DNA of 64,000 nt from Sphingobacterium tenebrionis (GTDB lineage: Bacteria; Bacteroidota; Bacteroidia; Sphingobacteriales; Sphingobacteriaceae): the NCBI RefSeq assembly GCF_037126265.1, contig NZ_JAYLLN010000012.1, positions 1 through 64,000 of the forward strand. The letters are read 5' to 3'. The notes beneath the pieces were generated by a model. It was given only the letters and a program-made list of their open reading frames with translations, was not told where the DNA came from and searched no databases. Below, in pieces: positions 17,472-25,928 of this stretch. Position 1 is the first letter of the stretch, and each line of letters begins with the position of its first letter. Position numbers and translations under genes: made by a program.

Positions 17472-18164
17472 ATCCTCCTTCAATAAAACATTGAATTTCT
17501 CCCAGAAACCATCCTTCGGCAATGGAGCCTTCACGATCATTTCCTCCTCCTTCACCGGATGCTTGAACGCCAAAGACCTCGAATGCAAACAAATAGTCCT
17601 TAACTGGCTTCCGCGAGGATACCCATACTTATTATCCCCCACGATCGGACAGCCCATAAAAGAAAGCTGGCTCCGGATCTGATGTGTTCTTCCAGTCAAC
17701 GGATTGATCTTCAACAGATAAAACCCATCCAGAGCTCCCACTACCTCATAATCCAACTCCGCATAACTCCCATTTTTCACTTCCCGATCAAAGGCTTTGG
17801 TCACCATCTTCTTCCTGTCCCGCAACAACCAGTTTTTCAAAGTTCCTTTCATCGCCTTAGGCTTTTCGCGAACAACAGCTAAATAAGTTTTCCTGACCTT
17901 ACGATCATGGAACAGCCTATTCATCCGATCCAAACCCTTGCTGGTCTTGGCAAATAAAATCATCCCACTTACCGGACGATCCAAGCGATGGATCACCCCA
18001 ACAAATGCATCATTGGGCTTATTATATTTTTTCGCCAGGAAAACCTTCAGCATATCCTCCATCGAAGGATCACCTGAATTATCTACCTGAACAATATCAC
18101 CACCAAGTTTATTAATGGCAATAAGATGGTTATCCTCAAAAAGGATATCATTTTCTGTAATCAT
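17466..18164 (-). CDS. RluA-family RNA pseudouridine synthase
   Basis: A 232-residue synthase that isomerises uridine to pseudouridine in an RNA. The catalytic loop HRLDRPVSGMILFAKT holds the essential Asp, and GRTHQIRSQLSFMGCPIVGDNKYG is the second family signature. There is no S4 domain, so it is a short RluA/TruC-like form; the modified site cannot be named. It starts 6 bases after mlaD, at the end of the mla run, and its stop lies in a 19-bp direct repeat. Confidence 0.93.
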   Translation of the reverse strand: MITENDILFEDNHLIAINKLGGDIVQVDNSGDPSMEDMLKVFLAKKYNKPNDAFVGVIHRLDRPVSGMILFAKTSKGLDRMNRLFHDRKVRKTYLAVVREKPKAMKGTLKNWLLRDRKKMVTKAFDREVKNGSYAELDYEVVGALDGFYLLKINPLTGRTHQIRSQLSFMGCPIVGDNKYGYPRGSQLRTICLHSRSLAFKHPVKEEEMIVKAPLPKDGFWEKFNVLLKEDI

Positions 18165-18170
18165 CTAAGC

Positions 18171-19166
18171 TTAATTTTTTAAGCTATCTACGCCTGCTTC
18201 AGCTTCTTCTTTCGCCTTTTTCTTGAAGAATCCACGCAATAGGAAGTTACTCTGAAGAGCTTCCATATTTTCATCCAACTTCGCCGAACCCATGTTCAGG
18301 TTCCGTAGGATCTGCTTGATCTCATTGGCAGCCTCTGGATCATTGGTCAACACACCGATCGCGTTGTCTTTATCATTCAATCGAGCGGTTGTTTCATTCA
18401 GGTTGGCCATCAAAGCAGATGCCGTTTGAGTTACTCCCTGCAATTGTGCTGCAGATTGTCTCAAACTCGCAAAAACCTCTTTATCGGTGGTTAAATCATG
18501 AATCAATCCTTCGTTGTTGTTCAATTTCTGAGATAAGGTCAATAAATTATTTACCGCTGCATTAGCTGTAGTCATGGTTCCATTCAAGGAAACAACGGTT
18601 TTCTTCAGGTTATTGGCAATCTCATCATCCGTCATCAGCGCACCTACTGTTCCTTTTCCATCCAAAATCTGTTTCGATAACATGGCAAAGTTCTTGGTGA
18701 TTTCCAATAGGTTTTCATTGTTAACCTGTAGGGTTGCCAACATAGCATCCATACCACCAGAAACTCCGGATTTGATGACATCATTGTCCTCAATCTGTGG
18801 GAAAGCTTCGGAACCACCCACCAAACTGATGATCGCATTACCGATCAAACCATCTGAACTTAAGGTCGCAATAACATCCTTACGGATAAATTGACTCGAT
18901 TTTTCCTCTACATTCAGAACCACCTTCACATTCTCTACACTCTCAAAACTGATCTCCTTGATAATCCCAACCTTTACACCGGAAAACCAAACATTGTTTC
19001 CAACTTTCAATCCTTTAACATCCTTGAAATAGGTCGTAACTGTTAAATTCTTACTGAATTTATTCTGTTGAGTACCCAATACCAAGATACCAGCCACTAA
19101 AATGATTAATCCAATAAAGGTGAACAAACCAACGATTATGGATCGTTTTCTATCTGTTGTTGCCAT
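18171..19166 (-). CDS. mlaD: MCE-domain lipid transport protein MlaD-like
   Basis: A 331-residue protein with one membrane anchor (about 9-31) and a single MCE domain (about 38-118, YFKDVKGLKVGNNVWFSGVKVGIIKEI). A long helical and coiled-coil region follows (about 140-300) with repeated NLN/LTN-type heptads, longer than in the E. coli protein. MlaD forms the hexameric ring of the MlaFED complex, which moves phospholipids between inner and outer membranes. The genes encoding the ATPase and permease lie directly upstream on the same strand. Confidence 0.92.
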   Translation of the reverse strand: MATTDRKRSIIVGLFTFIGLIILVAGILVLGTQQNKFSKNLTVTTYFKDVKGLKVGNNVWFSGVKVGIIKEISFESVENVKVVLNVEEKSSQFIRKDVIATLSSDGLIGNAIISLVGGSEAFPQIEDNDVIKSGVSGGMDAMLATLQVNNENLLEITKNFAMLSKQILDGKGTVGALMTDDEIANNLKKTVVSLNGTMTTANAAVNNLLTLSQKLNNNEGLIHDLTTDKEVFASLRQSAAQLQGVTQTASALMANLNETTARLNDKDNAIGVLTNDPEAANEIKQILRNLNMGSAKLDENMEALQSNFLLRGFFKKKAKEEAEAGVDSLKN

Positions 19167-19174
19167 AAACTCTG

Positions 19175-19951
19175 TTATACAATAAAATTATAATCATAGA
19201 AAGGTTTCACCCTTTCATCTTCTGTATCAAATATTTCCGAAAATTTACCTACGCGTTCAAAACGTCCGTCCAATAACATGGCCACTCGGTCACCGACCAT
19301 TTTTGCACAGGCCAAGTCATGGGTAATGATAATGGATGATGTTTTATACCGTTCCTGAACCTCATTGATCAGGGAATTGATATCCAAACAGGTAATCGGG
19401 TCAAGTCCCGCTGTTGGTTCATCATACATCATAATATCGGGTCTTAAAATCAAGGTCCGCGCAATACCGATCCTTTTTCGTTGTCCACCGGACAGTTCGG
19501 ATGGCATTTGGTTGATCGTGCGCAATAGCCCAACGCCATCTAACACATCTTCCACTTCTTTGTTGATCTCTGCCCTGGTTAGGTTTCTTTTGTTTCTCAC
19601 CAAAGGAAACTCTAGGTTCTCCCTAACCGTCATACTATCATACAAGGCACTATTCTGAAAGGAGAATCCAATCCGCAATCGAAGTTCCCTTAATTCTTTT
19701 TCTTTTAGATGATTGACCACCTCGCCCAAAACATGGATATCTCCAGCATCTGGTTTCAACAATCCGGAGATCAATTTGATCAATACGGATTTACCGGTAC
19801 CAGAACGCCCAAGAACAACCAGGTTCTCGCGGTTGTACAATTTCAGGTCGACATCACGCAGTACATGCAGGTCTCCAAATGATTTGCTCACATGGTCTAC
19901 ATGAATCACGGCATCATTATAATCGATCTCTACGTTCTTTTTCTGTTCCAT
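19175..19951 (-). CDS. mlaF: Mla ABC transporter ATP-binding protein
   Basis: A 258-residue ATPase: Walker A GRSGTGKSV, signature LSGGQRKRIGIARTL, Walker B IMMYDEPTAGLDP, switch His in IITHDLACAKMV. It powers phospholipid transport by the Mla complex. The gene begins 1 base after the permease stop and is followed after 8 bases by the MCE-domain gene, so the three form one unit in the order E-F-D. Confidence 0.95.
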   Translation of the reverse strand: MEQKKNVEIDYNDAVIHVDHVSKSFGDLHVLRDVDLKLYNRENLVVLGRSGTGKSVLIKLISGLLKPDAGDIHVLGEVVNHLKEKELRELRLRIGFSFQNSALYDSMTVRENLEFPLVRNKRNLTRAEINKEVEDVLDGVGLLRTINQMPSELSGGQRKRIGIARTLILRPDIMMYDEPTAGLDPITCLDINSLINEVQERYKTSSIIITHDLACAKMVGDRVAMLLDGRFERVGKFSEIFDTEDERVKPFYDYNFIV

Positions 19952-19952
19952 G

Positions 19953-20711
19953 TTATCCTATTAAGGCTAGAATCTGTACGATCAGCAATTCTTCAATAAA
20001 TACAATGAACATGGAGGCAACAACCGCCGCGTTGGCCGCTTTACCCACACCTTCAGTACCTTTTGTAGAATAATAACCTACATATGTACTTACAAATCCA
20101 ATCGTAAAACCAAATACCACTGCTCTGAACACCATCGCAAATACATCTTTCGCGGTGATGGATTCAAAGACTTGGGTAATAAAACTCAATATACTTAACT
20201 GATCCTTGGAGATGATACTTAAATAACCACCTGCTAGACCAATACCTGCCACATAAAAACACAAAACAGGAATCATCAAGGTGGTAGCAAGGATCCTGCT
20301 GGCAATCAAAAATTTGAAAGGATTGGTACCAGAAACTTCCATCGCATCGATCTGCTCCGTTACGTTCATGGAACTTAATTCGGCACCGATCTGCGACCCC
20401 ACCTTACCCGATGCGATCAGGGCGGTTACCAAAGGTGCCAATGCCCTCACGATGGCAATGGAGATCAGGTTCGGAAGCCAGGATGTGGCCCCAAAATCCT
20501 CCAAAGAAGGTCGGGATTGTTTTGTAAATACAAAGCCCACAATAAATCCGGTTAAACTAATCAAGGGAAATGACTTCCATCCGATTTCATAACACTGACG
20601 GATAATTTCCTTAAACTCAAATGGGGGACTTACCACTTCGCGGAAGAAGCGCATCAAGAATCGATGGATCTTCGCAAATTCAAGGAGTAAGGTCTCTATC
20701 TTTTTTGCCAT
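19953..20711 (-). CDS. mlaE: Mla ABC transporter permease
   Basis: A 252-residue MlaE-type permease. Five hydrophobic segments and the typical FPLISLTGFIVGFVFTKQSRPSLEDFG and GKVGSQIGAELSSMNVTEQIDAMEVSGTNP loops define the family. The N-terminal amphipathic helix (FAKIHRFLMRFFREV) fits an interface helix. First gene of the mla operon with a two-box promoter candidate upstream. Confidence 0.95.
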   Translation of the reverse strand: MAKKIETLLLEFAKIHRFLMRFFREVVSPPFEFKEIIRQCYEIGWKSFPLISLTGFIVGFVFTKQSRPSLEDFGATSWLPNLISIAIVRALAPLVTALIASGKVGSQIGAELSSMNVTEQIDAMEVSGTNPFKFLIASRILATTLMIPVLCFYVAGIGLAGGYLSIISKDQLSILSFITQVFESITAKDVFAMVFRAVVFGFTIGFVSTYVGYYSTKGTEGVGKAANAAVVASMFIVFIEELLIVQILALIG

Positions 20712-20765
20712 TAATGAATGATTATGTTACTCTTCCTGTTTTCCAGCATTGGTAATATTCGTTGG

Positions 20766-20793
20766 CAAATGTACAAATTTATTTTTTCCCAAA
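20766..20793 (-). promoter_or_regulatory. Candidate Bacteroidota promoter of the mla operon
   Basis: On the minus strand TTTG (20790-20793) and TACATTTG (20766-20773, exact TAnnTTTG) are 16 bases apart, about 55 bases before the mlaE start codon. Both boxes and their spacing fit the Bacteroidota primary sigma factor. Confidence 0.6.
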
Positions 20794-20927
20794 ATTTCTC
20801 AAAGCCATTATTCCTTAATACAGCAATTGAGCCAAAAAAGTTTGACAAAAAAATTATACTATTAAACCTTTCCTTCTCGTTTAAGGTCATACTGACAAAA
20901 TAAGCGAAAACTTAATTTGGTTGGCAT

Positions 20928-22292
20928 ATGAAAAATTTAAACACTTCGACAATTTTTGCAGGAATTTTATTCATGCTATTTGCTGTTTTTTCTGCAAAAA
21001 ATGCAGCCGCCCAAGGTTATTATGAGGATGATTTGGAATTTGATGACTTCTATCATGAATTAAGCCCCTATGGCGACTGGTATAGAGACCCAGAATATGG
21101 TGATGTTTGGTATCCTAATGAAGGACGCGATTTTCGTCCTTATGGAACCAATGGCTATTGGACCATGACCGAATATGGTAACACATGGGTTTCTAATTAC
21201 GACTGGGGATGGGCTCCATTCCACTATGGTCGTTGGATTCACCGTAGCCATCGTGGCTGGGCCTGGATCCCTGGATATGAATGGGGACCGGCTTGGGTAA
21301 ATTGGCGTAATGGTGGTGGATACTACGGTTGGGCTCCAATGTCGCCTGGTATTTCTGTAACCGTTAATATTGGTTTACCGATTAATCTTTGGTTATTCCT
21401 ACCTACCGGTCGTATCTATGATAACCATATGTCTCGTTACTGGTCTTACGGAAACCGTAATATCTATAACAGAACTACGATTATCAACAACACCTATATC
21501 GTTAATAACAACCATTACTATGGTGGACCATCACGTCGTGATATCGAACGTGGACTTGGTAGACGTGTAGATGTAAGAAATGTGAATTTTAGCCGCGATC
21601 GTTCTGTAAGTCGCGTTGGAAGAAACTCGGTAGATATGTACCGTCCGGATAGAAACTCTGCTAGAGCAAACCGTTCAGCAAGAATAGGTAGCCCTTCGAA
21701 CAATAGAGGTACCATCTCTAGATCAGAAGGTAATAGAAGCTCAAGTTCTCGCTCAGAAAGTAATAGAGGTACCATCTCTCGTTCTGAAGGTAATAGAAGC
21801 TCAAGTTCTCGTTCATCTTCAAGAAGTGGAAACTATAATATTACTAAGGATGAAAACGGTCAACGTGTGATGCGTATTGGCAACTCTAACAACGCTAATA
21901 GTAGAACCGAGCGTTCTCAAGGAAACACAAGAAGTACAACGACTCGTCCCACTGAACAGTCAAGAAGAAGCGAATCGATGAGCAGAGGTCAACAAAGACA
22001 GACTGCTCCGAGACAAGAAACTGCAAGGCAGTCTGCTCCGAGACAATCATCTCCAAGGCAAGCAGCTCCACGTCAGGAAAGTCGTCCGCAGCGTTCTCAA
22101 CAAATGGAACGTTCAAGCAGACCACAAACGCAGAACCGTGTTTTCCAAACGAGTAATCAATCCCAGTCAAGAGGTTCTCAAAGTAGACCAGCTGTGGAAA
22201 GAAGCTCAAGCCGTTCTAGCCAACCTGCCGCAAGATCTAATGGCGGTGGTAATTCTGGACGTTCGGAACGAGGAAATTCAGGAAGAAGATAA
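20928..22292 (+). CDS. Secreted Trp/Tyr-rich protein with Arg/Ser-rich tail (DUF6600-like)
   Basis: A 454-residue exported protein. After a Sec signal (about 1-28) comes a compact Trp/Tyr/Gly-rich domain (about 35-165) built of repeated turns such as SPYGDWYRDPEYGDVWYP, YGNTWVSNYDWGWAPFHYG and WAWIPGYEWGPAWV, as in DUF6600-type proteins. An Asn-rich linker follows, and then about 230 residues dominated by Arg, Ser, Gln and Pro, strongly basic and probably disordered. A 60-bp duplication sits in this part. No enzyme motif is seen. Location in the periplasm or on the outer membrane and binding to acidic polymers are guesses. Confidence 0.8.
   Translation: MKNLNTSTIFAGILFMLFAVFSAKNAAAQGYYEDDLEFDDFYHELSPYGDWYRDPEYGDVWYPNEGRDFRPYGTNGYWTMTEYGNTWVSNYDWGWAPFHYGRWIHRSHRGWAWIPGYEWGPAWVNWRNGGGYYGWAPMSPGISVTVNIGLPINLWLFLPTGRIYDNHMSRYWSYGNRNIYNRTTIINNTYIVNNNHYYGGPSRRDIERGLGRRVDVRNVNFSRDRSVSRVGRNSVDMYRPDRNSARANRSARIGSPSNNRGTISRSEGNRSSSSRSESNRGTISRSEGNRSSSSRSSSRSGNYNITKDENGQRVMRIGNSNNANSRTERSQGNTRSTTTRPTEQSRRSESMSRGQQRQTAPRQETARQSAPRQSSPRQAAPRQESRPQRSQQMERSSRPQTQNRVFQTSNQSQSRGSQSRPAVERSSSRSSQPAARSNGGGNSGRSERGNSGRR
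21701..21820 (+). repeat. 60-bp in-frame tandem duplication
   Basis: Two nearly identical 60-base units starting at 21701 and 21761 encode RGTISRSEGNRSSSSRSES-like segments in the Arg/Ser-rich tail. Being a multiple of three, it can change copy number without a frameshift. Confidence 0.85.
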
Positions 22293-22322
22293 TACATACA
22301 TTTAGTCGAAATAAATTTTAAA

Positions 22323-22357
22323 GAGGTCGTATACACAGCAGTATACGGCCTTTTTTT
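22323..22357 (+). terminator. Intrinsic terminator after the DUF6600-like gene
   Basis: A 10-bp stem (22325-22334 with 22341-22350, GGTCGTATAC and GTATACGGCC, one G-T pair), a 6-base loop, then seven T. Confidence 0.85.
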
Positions 22358-22424
22358 GTATGGTTGGAGAGATAAGGATCTTGGTAAATTCAACCGAATT
22401 TTTCACCATTTGGAATCGCGCTGC

Positions 22425-22497
22425 AAGTGAGATCTAAGTGAGGTGTAAGTGACTTGTAAGTGACTTTATACACTTACACCTCACTTGCAAATTACTT
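22425..22497. repeat. 11-bp-phased AAGTGA motif array with inverted half
   Basis: AAGTGA begins at 22425, 22436, 22447 and 22458, exactly 11 bases apart. Reverse-complement forms (ACACTT, TCACTT, TTACTT) follow at 22470, 22481 and 22492, again 11 apart. Because of this a perfect 16-bp inverted repeat exists (22436-22451 with 22471-22486, 19-base loop), but no T-run follows. Spacing of one helical turn suggests cooperative protein binding on one DNA face, about 120 bases before pncB. Confidence 0.85.
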
Positions 22498-22617
22498 ACA
22501 AACTGCTTAAGCCTCGAGGGTAACTCGATTTCATAATTCGGAAATATGCTGCTAAAAACCCGAAATTCTTCTATTTTTACTAAATTGTAAGGAACAGAAA
22601 AGCATAAATCACACCTA

Positions 22618-23796
22618 ATGGCAAAACTAAAATCCATTTTAGACAACGATTTCTATAAATTCACGATGCAATACGCTGTCGTTAAGTTGTTTCCAAAAGC
22701 AAAAGCGAGATACCAGTTCATCAATCGTGGTAAACATAAATTTCCGGAAGGATTTGCAGCGAAATTCAGAGAGGCCGTGGATAAGATGGTCGATTTGAAA
22801 TTAACCAAAGCCGAGAAAACCTTTTTTTCAAAAACATGTCCCTACATCGATCCTACCTATTTTGATTTTCTCCAAGGTTACCAGTACGACCCGGATGAGG
22901 TGAAGATTACCCAAAAGGGAGATGATCTGATCGTGAAGATCGAGGGATATTGGTACAGGACCATTCTTTGGGAGGTGCCTTTGATGGCCCTGATCTGCGA
23001 ATTGTATTATGAAATGACCGGCTTGCAAAGGGTGGACGATGAAGAGGTCATGAAGATCGTAAATGATAAGATGGACAAATACGATAAGCTGAACATCACC
23101 ATTGCCGATTTTGGAACCCGACGTAGACATTCCTCAGCCGTGCATGATTTGGTGATCAAAGCATTGAAATCCCATAAATCCAATACCTTCATCGGTACCA
23201 GCAATGTTCATTTTGCCATGAAATATGAAACAAAACCGATCGGCACGCATGCCCATGAATGGTTTATGTTCCATGCTGCGAAATATGGTTATAAAATGGC
23301 GAACCTGCTTGGGCTGGAGAACTGGTCCAACGTGTATCGTGGGGATTTGGGGATCGCCTTATCTGATACCTATACCACCGAAGTTTTCTTCAAACAGTTT
23401 GATAAAAAATTGTCCAAATTATTTGATGGGGTAAGGCATGATAGTGGTGATCCGATCGAATTTGCACAAAAGACCATCGATCATTATAAAAGCAGGGGGA
23501 TCAACCCTTTGACCAAGACCATAATCTTTTCCGATGGATTGGATTATGAAAAGGTGGTGAAGATCGTGAAATTCAGCCAGGATAAAATCGGCCATTCCTT
23601 TGGTATCGGAACAGATTTCACCAATGATGTGGGACTACCACGGATGAATATCGTGCTGAAAATGACGGAAGCCTATCCGGATGAAGGGGAATGGACACCG
23701 GTTATCAAACTTTCCGACGAGCCGAACAAACATACCGGTGATCCAGAAGAAATAAAAATGGCGAAGCGATTCTTAAATATCCAGGAACATGAGTAG
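22618..23796 (+). CDS. pncB: Nicotinate phosphoribosyltransferase
   Basis: A 392-residue enzyme of NAD salvage: nicotinate, PRPP and ATP give nicotinate mononucleotide. Family features are the start SILDNDFYKFTMQYAV, ADFGTRRRHS, GTSNVHFAMKYETKPIGTHAHEW with the conserved His, and GVRHDSGDPIEF in the phosphoribosyl-binding barrel. Length is normal. Its last 8 bases overlap the start of the methyltransferase gene. A phased repeat array upstream may be a control region. Confidence 0.96.
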   Translation: MAKLKSILDNDFYKFTMQYAVVKLFPKAKARYQFINRGKHKFPEGFAAKFREAVDKMVDLKLTKAEKTFFSKTCPYIDPTYFDFLQGYQYDPDEVKITQKGDDLIVKIEGYWYRTILWEVPLMALICELYYEMTGLQRVDDEEVMKIVNDKMDKYDKLNITIADFGTRRRHSSAVHDLVIKALKSHKSNTFIGTSNVHFAMKYETKPIGTHAHEWFMFHAAKYGYKMANLLGLENWSNVYRGDLGIALSDTYTTEVFFKQFDKKLSKLFDGVRHDSGDPIEFAQKTIDHYKSRGINPLTKTIIFSDGLDYEKVVKIVKFSQDKIGHSFGIGTDFTNDVGLPRMNIVLKMTEAYPDEGEWTPVIKLSDEPNKHTGDPEEIKMAKRFLNIQEHE

Positions 23797-24541
23797 AGAT
23801 GTATATGGCGATGCCTTATTTGATTATAAGGAAAAGGGGGAACTGAGCCATCCCCTACTATTGCATAGCAGTTATGGCGATATCGAGGAAATGCCGGTGG
23901 AGGTTTTTTACAGGCAGGATGATGATATCCCGGAATTGGAATTTATCGCCTTGTCGTTATGTGATGGTAAGGTGTTGGATGTGGGGGCAGGAACAGGTGT
24001 TCATGCTTTATACCTTCAGGAAAAAGGATTTGATGTGACGGCTTTGGAGATTTCAGAGATCGCTTGTAATATCATGCGGGAAAGAGGTGTTGGGAAAGTG
24101 GTGCATGGGGATTTTTTCCAATATGGGGGTGAAGAAAAGTATGATACCTTGTTGTTCTTGATGAACGGAATCGGGATTGCTGGGACTTTGGAGGGATTTC
24201 GGAAGGTGCTTCAACATGCCAAAACATTGATGTCGGATAGAGGGCAGTTGCTGTTTGATAGCTCGGATATTTCTTATTTGTATGAAGAATATAAGATCAA
24301 AAGGCCGGAGCATTATTTTGGGGAGATCAATTTTCAATATGAGTATAAGGAACAGAAGGGGGATTTGTTTAAGTGGTTGTATATTGATCAAGAGACTTTG
24401 ATTAAAATAGCGAGGGAAGAGGGATGGGTAGTTCAGATCCTTTTTGAGGATGAGAATGATCAGTATTTGGTGAGGATGGAGCCTTTTAAAGAGGATTCTA
24501 CGTCATTGCGAGGAGGTACGACGAAGCAATCTTTGGATTAG
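23789..24541 (+). CDS. SAM-dependent class I methyltransferase with repeat-derived tail
   Basis: A 250-residue protein with a class I methyltransferase fold: motif I is VLDVGAGTGVHALYLQEKG, followed by the acidic residue in ALEISEIAC and a motif IV-like LLFLMNGIGIAG. Substrate unknown. It overlaps the end of pncB by 8 bases, so it is co-translated with that NAD-salvage gene. The last 14 codons (STSLRGGTTKQSLD) are read from the left arm of a palindromic repeat starting at 24501, so the natural C-terminus was probably replaced when the repeat inserted; domain end is around MEPFKED. Confidence 0.88.
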   Translation: MSRDVYGDALFDYKEKGELSHPLLLHSSYGDIEEMPVEVFYRQDDDIPELEFIALSLCDGKVLDVGAGTGVHALYLQEKGFDVTALEISEIACNIMRERGVGKVVHGDFFQYGGEEKYDTLLFLMNGIGIAGTLEGFRKVLQHAKTLMSDRGQLLFDSSDISYLYEEYKIKRPEHYFGEINFQYEYKEQKGDLFKWLYIDQETLIKIAREEGWVVQILFEDENDQYLVRMEPFKEDSTSLRGGTTKQSLD

Positions 24542-24574
24542 TGTAAAAAGATTGCTTCGTTCCTCGCAATGACG
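24501..24574. repeat. Composite palindromic repeat, copy 2
   Basis: Left arm 24501-24534 (with the extra GGTACG) and right arm 24546-24574 are complementary and enclose an 11-base loop. The left arm lies inside the methyltransferase reading frame and the right arm ends 12 bases before the serS stop. The convergent genes around it suggest it could end transcription from either side. Confidence 0.92.
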
Positions 24575-24586
24575 TGTAAAAATCCC

Positions 24587-25858
24587 TTAATCAATATACT
24601 CAAAGCCTACATAAGGCACCAATACCTCCGGAATCTTAATCCCTTTATCAGTTTGGTTATTCTCCAATAGCGTCGCTACAATCCTTGGTAAAGCCAATGC
24701 TGAACCATTCAATGTATGCGCTAAAGTAGTTTTTCCGTCCTCATTCTTAAACCTCACCTTCAACCTATTCGATTGATAAGTCTCAAAATTAGAAACAGAA
24801 GAAACCTCCAACCAACGTTGCTGCGCAGCAGAAAAAGTCTCCATATCATAGGTCATTGCAGAGGCAAAACTCATATCTCCACCACACAACCTCAACACAC
24901 GATAAGGCAATCCCAACTTCTGCAATAAAGACTGTACATACGTACTCATTTCCTCTAATGTCTCATAAGATTTCTCCGGGTGAACAATCTGAACCAACTC
25001 CACCTTATCAAACTGGTGCAATCTATTCAAACCACGCACATGCGCGCCATAAGATCCTGCCTCACGACGGAAACAAGGCGTATATCCACAATGTCTGATC
25101 GGAAAATCTTCCGCTTTAACAATAACATCACGGTAAATATTGGTGATCGGCACCTCAGCCGTTGGGATCATGTATAGCTCATCTTGCGTAACATGGTACA
25201 TCTGCCCTTCTTTATCCGGCAATTGTCCCGTTGCATAGGCCGAAGCTTCATTCACAACGATCGGAACCTGCACCTCACCATAGCCCATCTTGGTCGCTTC
25301 ATCCAAAAAGAAATTGATCAATCCTCTTTGCAATCTAGCACCTTTTCCTTTATACACCGGAAAGCCGGCTCCTGTAATCTTGGTTCCTAACTCAAAATCA
25401 ATGATATCGTATTTCGAGGCCAACTCCCAGTGTGGAAGTGTATCAGCTCCCAAAGATGGAATTTCTCCATTGGTCAATACCACTTCATTATCTTCCGGGG
25501 TCAATCCTTTTGGTACCATATGGTATGGTAAATTAGGTAATTGCACGAGTTTAGACTGCAAATCCTGCTCTACCTGCTCCAAGGTATCCTGTAAGTTTTT
25601 AATCTGTTCTTTATATGCTGCGGAACGCGATTTGATAGCTTCGGCTTCTTCTTTCTTACCTTGGCGCATCAAATCTCCAATTTGCTTTGCAGAGGAGTTG
25701 GCTTCAGCTGCGATGGAGTCCGATTCATTTTGAACCTTACGACGTTGCTCGTCTAAGGCAATGATCTGATCTACCAATTCTGCATCGTTGAAATTCTTTA
25801 CAGCAAGTCTTTCAACTACTTCATTCCTGTTCTCACGGATGTAATTTAACTGCAACAT
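24587..25858 (-). CDS. serS: Seryl-tRNA synthetase
   Basis: A 423-residue class II synthetase that charges tRNA-Ser. The N-terminal long helical hairpin (about 28-105) binds the tRNA arm. Motif 2 is CFRREAGSYGAHVRGLNRLHQFDKVEL and motif 3 is NGSALALPRIVATLLENNQ with the ATP-binding Arg; HTLNGSALA is typical for SerRS. Full length. Single gene with a candidate -7 box upstream. Confidence 0.97.
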   Translation of the reverse strand: MLQLNYIRENRNEVVERLAVKNFNDAELVDQIIALDEQRRKVQNESDSIAAEANSSAKQIGDLMRQGKKEEAEAIKSRSAAYKEQIKNLQDTLEQVEQDLQSKLVQLPNLPYHMVPKGLTPEDNEVVLTNGEIPSLGADTLPHWELASKYDIIDFELGTKITGAGFPVYKGKGARLQRGLINFFLDEATKMGYGEVQVPIVVNEASAYATGQLPDKEGQMYHVTQDELYMIPTAEVPITNIYRDVIVKAEDFPIRHCGYTPCFRREAGSYGAHVRGLNRLHQFDKVELVQIVHPEKSYETLEEMSTYVQSLLQKLGLPYRVLRLCGGDMSFASAMTYDMETFSAAQQRWLEVSSVSNFETYQSNRLKVRFKNEDGKTTLAHTLNGSALALPRIVATLLENNQTDKGIKIPEVLVPYVGFEYID

Positions 25859-25887
25859 ATAATTTTGCTTTTATTTAATAATGTCTG

Positions 25888-25895
25888 CAAAGATA
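25888..25895 (-). promoter_or_regulatory. Candidate -7 promoter box of serS
   Basis: Minus-strand TATCTTTG, an exact TAnnTTTG, 29 bases before the serS start. The same box, preceded by TTCT as here, occurs before the HIT gene. No -33 TTTG is evident. Confidence 0.5.
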
Positions 25896-25928
25896 AGAAG
25901 ATTCCTATCTATTTTGTATCATTGCATC

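Larger units (their letters stand above)
22293..22617. other. 325-base intergenic region before pncB
   Basis: This gap holds the terminator of the upstream gene (22323-22357) and a phased array of AAGTGA-type motifs (22425-22497). The remaining 120 bases before pncB are AT-rich, with no exact TAnnTTTG box that I could find and no coding frame. Confidence 0.7.

Noticed and set aside
22425..22497. Possible CRISPR-like repeat
   Set aside because: Units are 6 bp with 11-bp spacing and no spacers of normal length; no cas genes are nearby.
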